Below are positions 27,533 to 37,124 of a stretch of DNA of 64,000 bases, one piece after another (positions within the stretch are counted from its first letter, which is position 1; each line of letters opens with the position of its first letter). Source of the stretch: Trichomonas vaginalis G3 (taxonomy: Eukaryota; Parabasalia; Trichomonadida; Trichomonadidae); the NCBI RefSeq assembly GCF_026262505.1, contig NC_067207.1, positions 14,910,082-14,974,081 of the forward strand, given 5' to 3'. The notes beneath the pieces are model-generated. The model was not told the origin of the DNA and ran no database searches. It worked only from the letters and a program-made list of their open reading frames with translations. The position numbers were made by a program, and so were the translations under genes.

Positions 27533-29131
27533 ATGTACGCCGCTCAGAATATAACGCCAACAGTTTTGGATGCCATGAATGGAAATGTTTCCGAATGGTA
27601 TAACGAATGCGACAATGCCATTAGAAGGTCAGAAATAGTTCCTGGAACTTACGAATATACAACTGCTGTTTCTTATGGAAACGTAGGTGAGTTTGGAGAA
27701 GGTTCTTCAACAACAGTAGATATTGCTTGCGACAGGTTTCATATTATTTCTATTGACAACTCTTTCTTATACGTGGAACAAGACATTGAAATAAAACCTT
27801 CTGCCAAGTTGTCTGACAAGAAAGGTTGCAATGGAATTTTCTATGTCGGATACCAATATGCTCCAGAAGTTTTCATGGGATATAAGATATATTCTAACTC
27901 TGACCTAGTCCAAACAGTAACATGGGCAAACTATGAATGGTTCGCTTTGAGAAACTCAGTACAACCACAAGCTAGAGAACAAACAGACCAGTATGCAACT
28001 ATTGAGAAAATAAGAAGACTTGACCCTAACGTTCCAGGAGTTTATGTTAACCTTTCTGGTTCAGATGGAAATGCTGTCACTAAAGTAAAACTGAAACTTA
28101 GAGTTCCTTTGTCATCTTTCCTCATCTTCAGGTTTTTAAGATACTTGCCAAACTGGGCAGGAAAAATTTCTATCGAACTTACTCCAAGCAAAAATAACTT
28201 AGTCATTGCACCAACACAAGACCCATTCACTCTTACAGAAGTAGTGGGAACAAATAAAATGTCATTCGCCGACTTTTGCAAAAACAAAGTTGACTTAGAC
28301 TTGGTTTCTCAAACCTCAACACTGAAGTAAACTATTATTTCAATGCTGCTGGAGATGCTTGGGACCCAGTTAAGTTCACATGCGAAAAATTTGAATGCAA
28401 AGAGAATAGAAAGCAGACTTGCAGTCTATATGTTGGACCCAGATATTTCAAATGCTTTAGCTGCCAATATATTGCAGTTCCACTTATGTTCCCTATACAC
28501 CAAATATCTGTCAAAGACTTTGCAGGTGAAGTTGGAAACCAAAGTGCTGACCCAGGTGCAAGAACAGATATTGCCTTAACAACTGCATGAAACATGCAGA
28601 TACTATGTTTGTACTGTTCAGACGAACTATAAATGACTATTCTTGTTTCTACAACCCTGGTATTAAATATCATATAAACATAGATGGAAATATTATCCAA
28701 GAGAAGAATATTCTACAGTTGAGGATATGAGGTCATACAACTTGACATTAGATGCTATGAACTTTAACAACAACTTCACAACAACCATTAACCCTGAAAT
28801 GCAAAGTTCTATTATGCCATATGTGAAGTATGGACTCATACAGGAGCTCAAAAAACTCAATATACAAATGGAGACCGTTCAAACTTTTGGCTTGGCATTC
28901 CATTTGCTGACTCAGAAGACTTTATGGGTGGTATTTCAACTTTGTACAGTTCAAATACAATATACTGGTGACAGAGACGGTCCAAATGAATTGAAAGCAA
29001 AGAAGTTTACAAAACCAATAGCACTTTTCACGGAAGATGCTCTTTTGAAGATTCGTTCGATGAAACCTTGGGCTCCTCAGATTGGCATAACGACAGCTTC
29101 CATCGAGCAGATTTTGGCAGCAGGTCAGTAA
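27533..29131 (+). pseudogene. Major capsid protein (double jelly-roll type), fossil
   Basis: The first 265 residues read as a capsid-like protein: YAAQNITPTVLDAMNGNVSE, strand-rich segments, and LSSFLIFRFLRYLPNWAGKI, which resembles the aromatic/Trp signature of NCLDV- and Polinton-type major capsid proteins. Coding sequence continues to about 29131 (SFNNNFTTTINPEMQ-like and APQIGITTASIEQ segments). It would form the hexon-like shell. Assignment rests on position, size and general pattern. Broken, with a few breaks. The start region has TTTTTACTCATATGAAATG, the structural-gene signal. Confidence 0.6.
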
Positions 29132-29455
29132 GTTGTTCTTGAACTGACTTCTCTCCGTCAAATATTGACAGTACGCCAGTTTTGACATAAAATTGTTTAT
29201 AAACTTACCTTTAGAAATATCTGTAAGTTTTGTTGTTATATTTTTGTCTGCTTCAAGAACTTTCACCATTTCAGTTATACCAACTTTCTTTGCTTTATGA
29301 AAATATTTTGGTTCAGCAAAGACTGCTATTCTATAACATTTTCCATTGTTTGTATAAAGAACTATTCTGTCAATGTATTTGTATTGTTTTGTGTGTAAAC
29401 TTTGTTCTGCTTCAATTCGAAGAGATACTCGAATACGTCCATCTTTTTATTCTAA
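29131..29455 (-). pseudogene. Small Maverick gene remnant, unknown
   Basis: A minus-strand coding remnant facing the capsid gene, with MVKVLEADKNITTKLTDISK as its clearest part. May correspond to one of the short genes at 9497-10490 in element A. Broken. Confidence 0.35.
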
Positions 29456-29460
29456 GTAAA

Positions 29461-30039
29461 ATGTCATTTCCGAAAATAGAAGCGTAAGTGTTTCAAAAGG
29501 TTTAATGGCGATGGCAGATGTGAAGTTAAATTCACCAACTCAAACAAACAGTCAAAGTGTTGTTGTCAATGTCAAAGAAAGAGATGTTGAAGTGGGGAAA
29601 CCTACGAAGACGAAGATGTATAGCAATTGTTCCTGTAAAAGAACAACCAACATATCCTGAGTTAGCAGAGACTTAAGTTCTGTTGCAGATATTCGAAACG
29701 ACTACCAACAACTTAAAGACAAACTTAAAACTCAGGAGAAGATTTGTCAAGCTTTAGGTATAATGTTAAAACTTGGTCGAAACAACCCTGTAAAAGTGAA
29801 CTCATATGTCATCGCACCTCATGAAATTTTGAAAGAACTATTTGAAACTTTTGACAGAGGCAGACGATATAAACATCAAAGAAATAGAACCCGACATTAG
29901 TTGCTGTGGTGTTTCATATAATGTCATTGACAAGATATACGTTATGAAAGGAGGTGAAACGTTGAACTTAAAATATAGTTTCCCAGACGTCATAAAAATA
30001 TTTGACGACCACAACATTTCATTAAAGTTTGTTTGCTAA
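29461..30039 (+). pseudogene. ExxCCG-domain protein, fossil
   Basis: Homologue of the gene at 10487-11101: Ser/Asn/Lys-rich first half, and a C-terminal domain with EIEPDISCCGVSYNVIDKIY. The upstream TTTTTATTCTAAGTAAAATG is one of the clearest cases of the structural-gene signal. Broken (more than one break). Confidence 0.5.
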
Positions 30040-30043
30040 GTAA

Positions 30044-30850
30044 ATGGCAGAAGACATAGTGGTTTATACTATTACGACTAAAAACCCTGAGTCATATAAT
30101 TCTATAACAACAAACTTACAAAGTCCTCAAGGACGGTATTGTAAACTGACCTTAAACACGATGACGACTAAAGCCTGTTTTGCTCTTTTGACACCAGAAG
30201 ACTTTGTTGTTGTGAATGGTAAAAATACTTCTTTGAAGATACTTACTCAGATATACCACCAACAGGTTTTGTTGACTTATTTAATACTTTAAGGACGGAT
30301 GTAACATGTGCTGCAACTAGAGCAGGTTTCATTATGTTTGGATGTCCGACTGAGTTTAGTATAAACGATATGAGCTATAATACAAAACTTATATCTGTTT
30401 TTACTACCAACAGTTTCTATAACAGGAAAAGGTGTCATACAAGGAATGTCTATTCCATTGACTTTAAGTACACCTATTTTATATATTGTTTCAAACTTAG
30501 GTTCAAAGTGCTATTCGAATGTCGACAGAACTACTATGACCAAAAGATACTCATGCGTATAAACAACACTTTCTCTGCTGGTTTGCCTATTGTTCATTCG
30601 AATGCAGAGTTTTCAGCTTTAGTAAACTCAAACACTTTAGCAAACATAAACTTAACCTTAGTCGACGCAAACTTTGTTCCTGTAAAACTTTTATGTCCTA
30701 TGTATTTGTCAATGACGGCAGAAAGAGTTTCGAATTGGAAGATGCAACTGGTGAAAGTATTGTACTACAAGAACAACTTCAACAACAAATAGCTCAAGAA
30801 CAACAAATGCAACAAATGGAACAAATGCAACAACAAAGTCAAGAATAAAA
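30044..30850 (+). pseudogene. Small capsid-associated-type genes, fossil
   Basis: Coding remnants of one or two small beta-rich proteins (MAEDIVVYTITTKNPESYNS; LVDANFVPVKLLCPMYLSM) at the place and with the pattern of the genes at 9497-10260 in element A. A Gln-rich end (QQMEQMQQQ) precedes the helicase gene. Broken, with a few breaks. Confidence 0.4.
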
Positions 30851-30877
30851 AAAATATTTTTTTTTATTTTTATAAAA

Positions 30878-32113
30878 ATGTACAGAATAGACGTTTCAGA
30901 TTTTTATGACTTCCAAGCGTTCAGAAATATGTGTCCATTTAGAGACTATAACAAAGCAGTCGAGAATTTGAAACGTTTAGTCATTTATGTCGACTCTGCC
31001 CCAGAATGTTATGTCATGAAAGAATGGGATGTTGTCTTTAACAAACCAAGAGCAACAATAGTTTCAGAACAAGAATGTAGACAGAAACTTAAGAAAATAA
31101 AAGTCGTACAGGTTGGTATGAAGATGTTAGATGCTTGGGATATCTTATTGTCAAAGTTAGAAGATTTTTCAGTTCGTGGTATAAAGTTCTATACACCTTC
31201 TCCAAACTTCTATTCTATCTTCACTGGATATAAATACGAACAAGTAGAATGGAAACACAGTATTATAGAAGCTTGGTTAGACCATGTCAAAGAAATTATA
31301 TGCAATGGAAACGAAAGAGTCTATGAGTATATCTTATGTTGGTTTGCAAATATCTTACAACATCCAAGTGCTAAAAATGAAACTGCTCTCATTATAATTG
31401 GAAAACAAGGAACTGGTAAGAATACTTTCTTTACAGATATTTTGTGCAAACTGTTAGAAGGTTATTCGAACCCTAATATGACAAACTTAGAAAACATCTG
31501 TGGCAAGTTTAACTCCTCAATAGAGAATATGAAACTTATAGTTTGCAATGAACTTCAAAGTATAGATACAACAAAAGTTTTGAACTCAGATGCTTTGAAG
31601 AGTCTTATAACAGACAAAGTTGGAGTTGTTGAAAGAAAGTATAAAGACCAAAGAGTTTGTGAAAATGTTGCAAACTTCATTATGGTTTCAAACAATGTTG
31701 TTCCGATGAAGTTAGAAAGTTCTGACAGAAGATATGTAGTTGTCAGAACGTCAGATTCTCATATGCAAGATACAGAATATTTTGACGACTTAGCAGAAAC
31801 TTTGACACCTAACTTTTACAACCACTTGTTCTCATATTTCATGACATTAGATATTTCTAAGTTCAATCCAAGACAAATTCCATATACCGAAGAAAGACAA
31901 ACATTGTTAGAAGCAAACAAGAGTGTATATGAACTGTTTATAGATGAGACTAACTTTGAGTGTTTAGATGAAAGGTCATTGTACGATTCATATAAACAAT
32001 ATTGTCAAGAGTATGGTTATATGGCAGCGTCTAAACGTACATTCTTGGCAAATGTCAAAAGTCTTTTAGACATACAGAATGGTGTATATACAAAGAAAAA
32101 TTTTTATGAGTAA
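30878..32113 (+). CDS. Superfamily 3 helicase (D5-like)
   Basis: A 411-residue open frame. Walker A is IIGKQGTGKNTFF near residue 174, Walker B is KLIVCNELQ, the SF3 motif C is NFIMVSNNVV and the arginine finger region is LESSDRRYVVV. This is the order and spacing of SF3 helicases of virophages, NCLDVs and some phages, which unwind DNA at replication. The N-terminal 130 residues show no primase motif. It is followed by the acidic-tail protein at 32149. Upstream A8-ATATTTTTTTTTATTTTTATA-type sequence matches other replication genes. Classic Polintons rely on PolB alone, so the helicase is noteworthy. Confidence 0.85.
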   Translation: MYRIDVSDFYDFQAFRNMCPFRDYNKAVENLKRLVIYVDSAPECYVMKEWDVVFNKPRATIVSEQECRQKLKKIKVVQVGMKMLDAWDILLSKLEDFSVRGIKFYTPSPNFYSIFTGYKYEQVEWKHSIIEAWLDHVKEIICNGNERVYEYILCWFANILQHPSAKNETALIIIGKQGTGKNTFFTDILCKLLEGYSNPNMTNLENICGKFNSSIENMKLIVCNELQSIDTTKVLNSDALKSLITDKVGVVERKYKDQRVCENVANFIMVSNNVVPMKLESSDRRYVVVRTSDSHMQDTEYFDDLAETLTPNFYNHLFSYFMTLDISKFNPRQIPYTEERQTLLEANKSVYELFIDETNFECLDERSLYDSYKQYCQEYGYMAASKRTFLANVKSLLDIQNGVYTKKNFYE

Positions 32114-32148
32114 ATTTAAAAAAAATATTTTTTTATCCGATAGAAAAG

Positions 32149-32568
32149 ATGACGAAATATATTTCAGTCAACAAGTACATGACAGAAGTCAAAGAAGAAC
32201 TAGACCCATTCATATATTTGAATGTTTACTTCTACCATTTTGAAAAGTCTACATTTGACAAAGTTTGGAACATCGAACCTGTTAAGTTTGCTATTGTGAC
32301 TAAAAATGGTGCGAAATTTGAAGACTTAGACATAGAAGGTTTGTTAGCAGTCAAAGAAAATTTTGACAGAAGGTTTTCAAACCTTAAAGAAGGCAAAGCA
32401 TACAAACTTGTTATACCTTATGAACCAAAGAAAGCAGACGACTATGAATATTATGAGTCTAAGATAGTTGAAGTTCAAGGTAAATTGGGTAAAAAGATTT
32501 TAGAGTCTAAGCCAGTGTTTGCTCCTAAAGAGGAAGAGAACATTGACATTGACCCAGAAATGTTCTAA
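32149..32568 (+). CDS. Small Maverick protein with acidic C-terminus, unknown
   Basis: 139 residues, ending ENIDIDPEMF, matching the tail of the protein at 2167-2640 in element A (IDIDEGSEMVEEIDPEVI). Sits 35 bases after the helicase on the same strand and has a similar A-rich/ATTTTTTT leader. A single-strand DNA-binding or other replication accessory role is a guess from the neighbourhood. Confidence 0.6.
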   Translation: MTKYISVNKYMTEVKEELDPFIYLNVYFYHFEKSTFDKVWNIEPVKFAIVTKNGAKFEDLDIEGLLAVKENFDRRFSNLKEGKAYKLVIPYEPKKADDYEYYESKIVEVQGKLGKKILESKPVFAPKEEENIDIDPEMF

Positions 32569-32577
32569 AAATAAATT

Positions 32578-33038
32578 TTATTTTTACATGTCAAATTTCT
32601 TTTTCTCTGGAACTGGTTCAGGTTCTTTCTTCTCTTCTTCTACTTTCTTTTCTTTTTTCTCTCTCTTCTTCTTCTTCTCTGGTGGAGTTATGTCAAACTT
32701 CTCAGAACCATATTTATGTAAAAGTTTTTGTCCTTTAATAGCTCTTCTATTCTGTTTTCTATTTCATCTTCAAGAACAGCGCATGTGTCTTCTTTGCATT
32801 CTAAGAACTTTTGTTGGACTTCATCTCTCCAAGAGGCGTCATCTCTGTCAACAAGTCTGTCATTGACAAACTTAAAGACTTCTCTGCCTAATGTTTTATG
32901 GTTCTTGTCATATTCCCAGAAACAGAACTTTAGAACAAATTCACCTTTCTTGTTTACACTATGTAAGATTTTATGGTCGACAGATGTTTTGCTGTCAAAA
33001 AGTTTGTCTCGAATATAGATAGCGAAATCGCTAGACAT
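32578..33038 (-). pseudogene. Small Maverick protein, unknown, with Lys/Glu-rich tail region
   Basis: A minus-strand coding region starting at MSSDFAIYIRDKLFDSKTS and running to an Arg/Leu segment, followed by Lys/Glu/Pro-rich coding-like sequence (32586-32690). It faces the ATPase gene across a 36-base AT-rich spacer. No family recognised; appears broken. Confidence 0.4.
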
Positions 33039-33074
33039 TTTCAAAAAGATAAAAATTTTAATTTTTCTAAAAAT

Positions 33075-33950
33075 ATGTTAGAAAAAAAGTTTGCTGACAT
33101 TGACAAGAAATTTGAGAATGTTTTAAATAAGAACAAGAGGAAGTTAGAAAATGCTCAGATAAAACCCATACATGACAAGTTCTTATTTGCTCAGAATGGT
33201 ATAACAGGTCTAATCGCACCGCCTGGGTCGGGTAAGACTTTCACTTATCTTAAAATGGCTGCACAACAACAAGAACTAGATGAGAAGAACCCATTCTATG
33301 AGTTAGTAGTCATTTGTAGTACTTCTGGTCAATTCGATCAAACCGTCAATTCGTTCAAAGATATTATAAAAAAGTCTAAGTTAGTATGTATAAAGGATAC
33401 TGAGTTGTTAGATTGGATAAAGAAGTACCAAAGAAGAGTTTTGAAGTACAATGCTATAAATGAGTATGTCAATTCTAAGTTTAAAGACCCAAATGAGGAA
33501 ATGCAGAGAATATTAGAGAAGAAACACTTCAGAAACAAACAGAAAGAGATAGAATACATTTCGAAGAAATTGCAATCTTACGATTGGAAGACTTACCCTC
33601 ACAGATGTCTTCTTATCTTAGATGATTTCGCCTCTCATCCTTTGTTAAAGAACAGAGAACAAGATATGTGTCGAATTCTTAAGAAGCTCAGACACTTCAA
33701 CATCTCTGTTGTCATTTGTGTACAGACAGCAAAGAGTTTAAGTAAGGATGTTAAAAGAATACTTACTGATATCATACTTTTCCCTGGATTGTCCGAAGAC
33801 GATTTCATGGAACTTATGAAAGAGTCCATGGCAGGTAAGTTTGACAGACATGAACTATGGGAGAAGTACAAAGTCATACAAGACCCTCATACTTCTTTCA
33901 GAATTCATATCTACGCGAACAAAGTTCAAATTGTAAAAAGTCAAGCGTAA
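33075..33950 (+). CDS. FtsK/HerA-type packaging ATPase
   Basis: 291 residues from the ATG at 33075 (MLEKKFADIDKKFENVLNKN). Walker A LIAPPGSGKTFTY at residues 46-58, Walker B CLLILDDFASH, and the following VVICVQTAKS strand match the ATPase at 11525-12412. It would drive genome packaging. Unlike that gene, it sits next to the helicase side of the element rather than beside the penton-like gene, so gene order differs between the two Mavericks. Confidence 0.85.
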   Translation: MLEKKFADIDKKFENVLNKNKRKLENAQIKPIHDKFLFAQNGITGLIAPPGSGKTFTYLKMAAQQQELDEKNPFYELVVICSTSGQFDQTVNSFKDIIKKSKLVCIKDTELLDWIKKYQRRVLKYNAINEYVNSKFKDPNEEMQRILEKKHFRNKQKEIEYISKKLQSYDWKTYPHRCLLILDDFASHPLLKNREQDMCRILKKLRHFNISVVICVQTAKSLSKDVKRILTDIILFPGLSEDDFMELMKESMAGKFDRHELWEKYKVIQDPHTSFRIHIYANKVQIVKSQA

Positions 33951-34430
33951 AAAATGTAAGTGTTTGTCTTAGTCTGTTGTGGTGCTGGGGCTGTCGGTTC
34001 TTCTGGCTTTGGAAGACATTCAGGAAGAGGAACGTCGGTCATTCGTTTGTGTCCTGTCGGAAGGAAGAACTTTTCCTGTTGGAAGGAAGAACTTTTCCAG
34101 TTGTCGGGAAATTTTTTTCCAGTTGTCGGGAAATTTTTTTCCTGTCTGAAGGAAAAATTTTTTCTGTCGTTCGACCAAAAAGTTCTCAATTTTCGAAAAT
34201 TTGAATGGTTTACGGACGAACAACAGGAAAATTTTTTCCAGTTGTCGGGAAATTTTTTTCCAGTTGGAAGGAAGAACTTGGAATGTCGGAAGGAAGAACT
34301 TGGAATGTCGGAAGGAAGAACTTGGAATGTCGGAAGGAAGGACTCGGAATGCCAGAAGGATTTGACAAGACAATTTACCTTATAGAGCTACCTGAGCCAT
34401 CTGAAGTCAAGCTTGAAAAATAAATGGTTC
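33951..34430. repeat. Minisatellite block between ATPase and KilA-N genes
   Basis: GGAAGGAAGAACTT-type units. From about 34075 they alternate with CCAGTTGTCGGGAAATTTTT; at 34264-34350 a 22-bp unit (GGAAGGAAGAACTTGGAATG plus TC) is repeated almost four times. The unit is not a multiple of three, so open frames on both strands read it in rotating frames; they are not convincing genes. Confidence 0.75.
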
Positions 34431-34432
34431 AT

Positions 34433-35260
34433 CTACTCTACTTGTTTGAAGTTGTCAAAATACTCTGTTATTTTTTCCTTTAACAATGGCAAATCTTCTT
34501 TGAAGGTAAGTATTGTACAACCTTTCATATCATAGTGTGTTTGAGGTAACGTATCTTGAACTATTTGTTTCACATCTTCATTCGGTGTCATTGAAATCGG
34601 TAAGTTTTCGCGATAGAACCAATTTCTGTCAGATTTGTAAATCTTAGCAAGGTCGTAAAAGCTTTTGTTGTTTCTTCTGACTAAATGCAACATAACCATA
34701 TCTCTGTCTTCTTCATTTTCCATCTCTTCAGTATAAATCATATACTTATAGTTCTTTTCCTTACCTTTTGGTACCGAACGTGGTATTCTTTTCTGAATGC
34801 TTTTGTCTTTTGCTTCAATGACTTCATTTTTTGCTTGAAGTTTCTTTTCCATCTCTTCACGTTCTTGTCTATGAATTTCATCTAACATCATGAAAATATA
34901 ACAAGCGTAACGAGGCGAAGCCCACATTGCAACAGCATTTACAAGAAGTCTATGAACATAATATCCTTTCAAACTATTTGGCAAATTTTTACGATTTTCG
35001 TACGGAATCTCGTTCCTCGGTTTTCCGAGGAACGCAAACATATGAGGAAATTCTTCTAAAAGTTCTTTTGCCTGCTGGTTTTCAAACCAATGATATGCTT
35101 GCTTTGTAGAACGAAGAGCTGTCAAAATACTTTGCATTTGGTACATATCGTCTTTGACCGAACGAATGAGACGTAACTGTTTGTTATATTGTATGTACTC
35201 GTATTCTTCATTTATGGCTTCATGGACTATAACTGTTGTTGTGTTCTCTGTTGTTGACAT
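34433..35260 (-). CDS. KilA-N domain protein, copy 2
   Basis: 275 residues from MSTTENTTTVIVHEAINEEY. KilA-N at about 35-140 (LKGYYVHRLLVNAVAMWASP), charged linker and the same C-terminal domain as the gene at 2928-3752; most residues are shared. A hairpin with a 10-bp perfect stem (CGTTCCTCGG, TTTT loop) at 35011-35034 lies inside the KilA-N coding region and is read in frame (FLGKPRNEI), where the element A copy has unrelated residues. Likely DNA-binding regulator. Confidence 0.8.
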   Translation of the reverse strand: MSTTENTTTVIVHEAINEEYEYIQYNKQLRLIRSVKDDMYQMQSILTALRSTKQAYHWFENQQAKELLEEFPHMFAFLGKPRNEIPYENRKNLPNSLKGYYVHRLLVNAVAMWASPRYACYIFMMLDEIHRQEREEMEKKLQAKNEVIEAKDKSIQKRIPRSVPKGKEKNYKYMIYTEEMENEEDRDMVMLHLVRRNNKSFYDLAKIYKSDRNWFYRENLPISMTPNEDVKQIVQDTLPQTHYDMKGCTILTFKEDLPLLKEKITEYFDNFKQVE

Positions 35261-35348
35261 ATCTGTTCTTACATACAAAATAAAAAAATTTGTTAGAAAA
35301 AAATTAGCGTTATTTTCTTACTTTCACAAAAGACCAAAAATAAACGCT

Positions 35349-35738
35349 TTACATGTATTTTTCAGCAACTTCGTCAAGAAGTCTGTAAATATACCATGCA
35401 TAACGAGGTGAAGCCCACATTGCTATTGAACTAACTAGGAACTTATGAACATATATACCTTTTAGATGCGATGGTAAGTTTTGTCTGTCTTGGTACATCT
35501 TTTTAAGTTCTACATGTTCGAACTCACTCAAAAGTTCATGAGTGCTATTTAATTCAAACCAGTCTTGTGGTTTCTTAGTATCTGGTGTAGCACATGCTGT
35601 CAAAATACTTTGCATTTGGTACATGTCATCTTTGACCGAACGAATGAGACGGAGTTGTTTGTTATACTGAACCCACTCGTATTCTTCATTTATGGCTTCA
35701 TGAACGATAGCAGGTGTTGTGTTCTCTGTTGTTGACAT
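35349..35738 (-). CDS. Short KilA-N protein
   Basis: 129 residues from MSTTENTTPAIVHEAINEEY: a KilA-N domain (LKGIYVHKFLVSSIAMWASP) and little else. The last residues and the downstream DNA are those of the KilA-N/T5orf172 gene of element A (DEVAEKYM), so this is a chimera of two neighbouring families. A DNA-binding domain alone could act as a competitor of the full-length forms, which is speculation. Confidence 0.65.
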   Translation of the reverse strand: MSTTENTTPAIVHEAINEEYEWVQYNKQLRLIRSVKDDMYQMQSILTACATPDTKKPQDWFELNSTHELLSEFEHVELKKMYQDRQNLPSHLKGIYVHKFLVSSIAMWASPRYAWYIYRLLDEVAEKYM

Positions 35739-35802
35739 ATCTGTTCTTACATACAAAATAAAAAAATAAAAAAAAAATAAAACTAACTTTATTTTTTCTA
35801 TC

Positions 35803-36030
35803 TTAAGGAAATTCATGAAATTTCATACGGAATTCAGCAAAAAATAATGTTTAGGTGAAGAGGTGAGATTTCACCTCTTTTTTCACCTCTTTTTTCACCT
35901 CATGAATTTTCATGATTTCATCGTAAATGTTTTGTCAAAACTTCTTCGTAATGAGCGTAAATGACCCAAAAATAATGTTTAGGTGAAGAGGTGAGATTTC
36001 ACCTCTTTTTTCACCTCTTTTCTACCCCAG
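35803..36030. repeat. GGTGA/TCACC hairpin modules with 25-bp unit remnants
   Basis: Two modules (35845-35912 and 35975-36026), each GTTTAGGTGAAGAGGTGAGA followed by TTTCACCTC repeats, with one partial 25-bp end-repeat unit between (TTTTGTCAAAACTTCTTCGT). Shows that subterminal repeat sequence also occurs deep inside the element. Confidence 0.85.
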
Positions 36031-36035
36031 TTATT

Positions 36036-36950
36036 TTATAAGCGTTTTACATGGTAAACATTGTGAATTCGTGAAATTCTAAACAGTTTTGTAGCTTCTA
36101 TTTCTTCGCTGAGGATATCGAATGTTTTAACTATGCCGAAAGTTTCTTTATATTTCTTCTTGACATCAGATAGAAGGAAATCTTCTGCTGTTGGATAGTT
36201 TTTGTTCAGAAATTCTAACATGTCCATTTTATTTTCTGCTGGCTTTTCTGCTTCTTTCTTTAAGTCTGCATAGTCGTTTCTCATTCTTTCTATCTCTTTG
36301 ACGGAGTAGTTATATTTCCTCATTGCTGCTTTACATTTAGAACATTGTGGGTTCATTTTTGCGTTATATTCTGAAACCTTACCTGCTAGAACAACCAAGG
36401 CGTCAATGGTTTTCTTTAAATCTGAAGCAGTTGGTCTTATCTGTTCGTTCCATATTTTACCCCTTCTGTCTTTATCTCTTATCTGCCAAACACATTTTGC
36501 AACTAACGAAACAAAGTTGTCGTAGGTCTTAAATTCTTCAGATTTGTAAAGGTCAGAGATGTTCTTATATAACATGTCGCAATCTTTGTCCATAACCTTA
36601 TGGTTGCAATGAAAACCAAGGAATTCATAGTTTACCTTTCGTATGAACTTCTTTATTTCTACCGAGTCAGTTGTTTTTACTTCTATTTCATCGAATTCTG
36701 GAATAGTGAGTTTTTGTTGTTGGATTTCAGGCAATTTGGGTAAATGGTCAATAATGTCCTGCATTTCATAAAGATACTGTTCATTTGTTTCATCCTGTGC
36801 GGTGCAATCTAAATTATTTGTTAAAAGTTCTTGCTTTATCTTCTGGATTTTTGTTTCGAAAGTATATGAAGAAGGAATGAAGCTTTTCATCTCTACCAAC
36901 ATTGAAGTTGGGTTCATGACTAAAGAGTTTGGTGAAGTTGTTGCTAACAT
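36036..36950 (-). CDS. Relative of the KilA-N/T5orf172 gene with a different C-terminus
   Basis: 304 residues. The first 235 are nearly the same as in the gene at 3841-5202 (NPTSMLVEMKSFIPSSYTFE ... MNPQCSKCKAAMRKYNYSV), but the last 70 (MDMLEFLNKNYPTAEDFLLS...) are unrelated to its KilA-N and T5orf172 parts. The shared region with four His/Cys-type residues may be its own domain. Another sign of modular exchange. Confidence 0.65.
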   Translation of the reverse strand: MLATTSPNSLVMNPTSMLVEMKSFIPSSYTFETKIQKIKQELLTNNLDCTAQDETNEQYLYEMQDIIDHLPKLPEIQQQKLTIPEFDEIEVKTTDSVEIKKFIRKVNYEFLGFHCNHKVMDKDCDMLYKNISDLYKSEEFKTYDNFVSLVAKCVWQIRDKDRRGKIWNEQIRPTASDLKKTIDALVVLAGKVSEYNAKMNPQCSKCKAAMRKYNYSVKEIERMRNDYADLKKEAEKPAENKMDMLEFLNKNYPTAEDFLLSDVKKKYKETFGIVKTFDILSEEIEATKLFRISRIHNVYHVKRL

Positions 36951-37011
36951 GTTCTTACAATAAAAATAAAAAATATTTTTTTAAAAAAACTAACTTTATT
37001 TTTTCTATCTT

Positions 37012-37100
37012 AAGGAAATTCATGAAAATTCATGAGGTGAAAAAACAGGTGAAAAAACGGGTGAAATCTCACCTCTTCACCTAAACATTATTTTTGCTGA
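37012..37100. repeat. GGTGA/TCACC hairpin module
   Basis: AAGGAAATTCATGAAAATTC leads into GGTGAAAAAACAGGTG units, a GTGAAATCTCAC core, CTTCACCT and AAACATTATTTTTG. The same AAGGAAATTCATGAAA lead-in precedes the modules at 5262 and 35807. Confidence 0.85.
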
Positions 37101-37124
37101 ATTCAATAAAAATAAATGGTTCAT

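Noticed and set aside
33941-34423. Overlapping frames on both strands between ATPase and KilA-N genes
   Set aside because: They read the same minisatellite in different frames and have no conserved domain.
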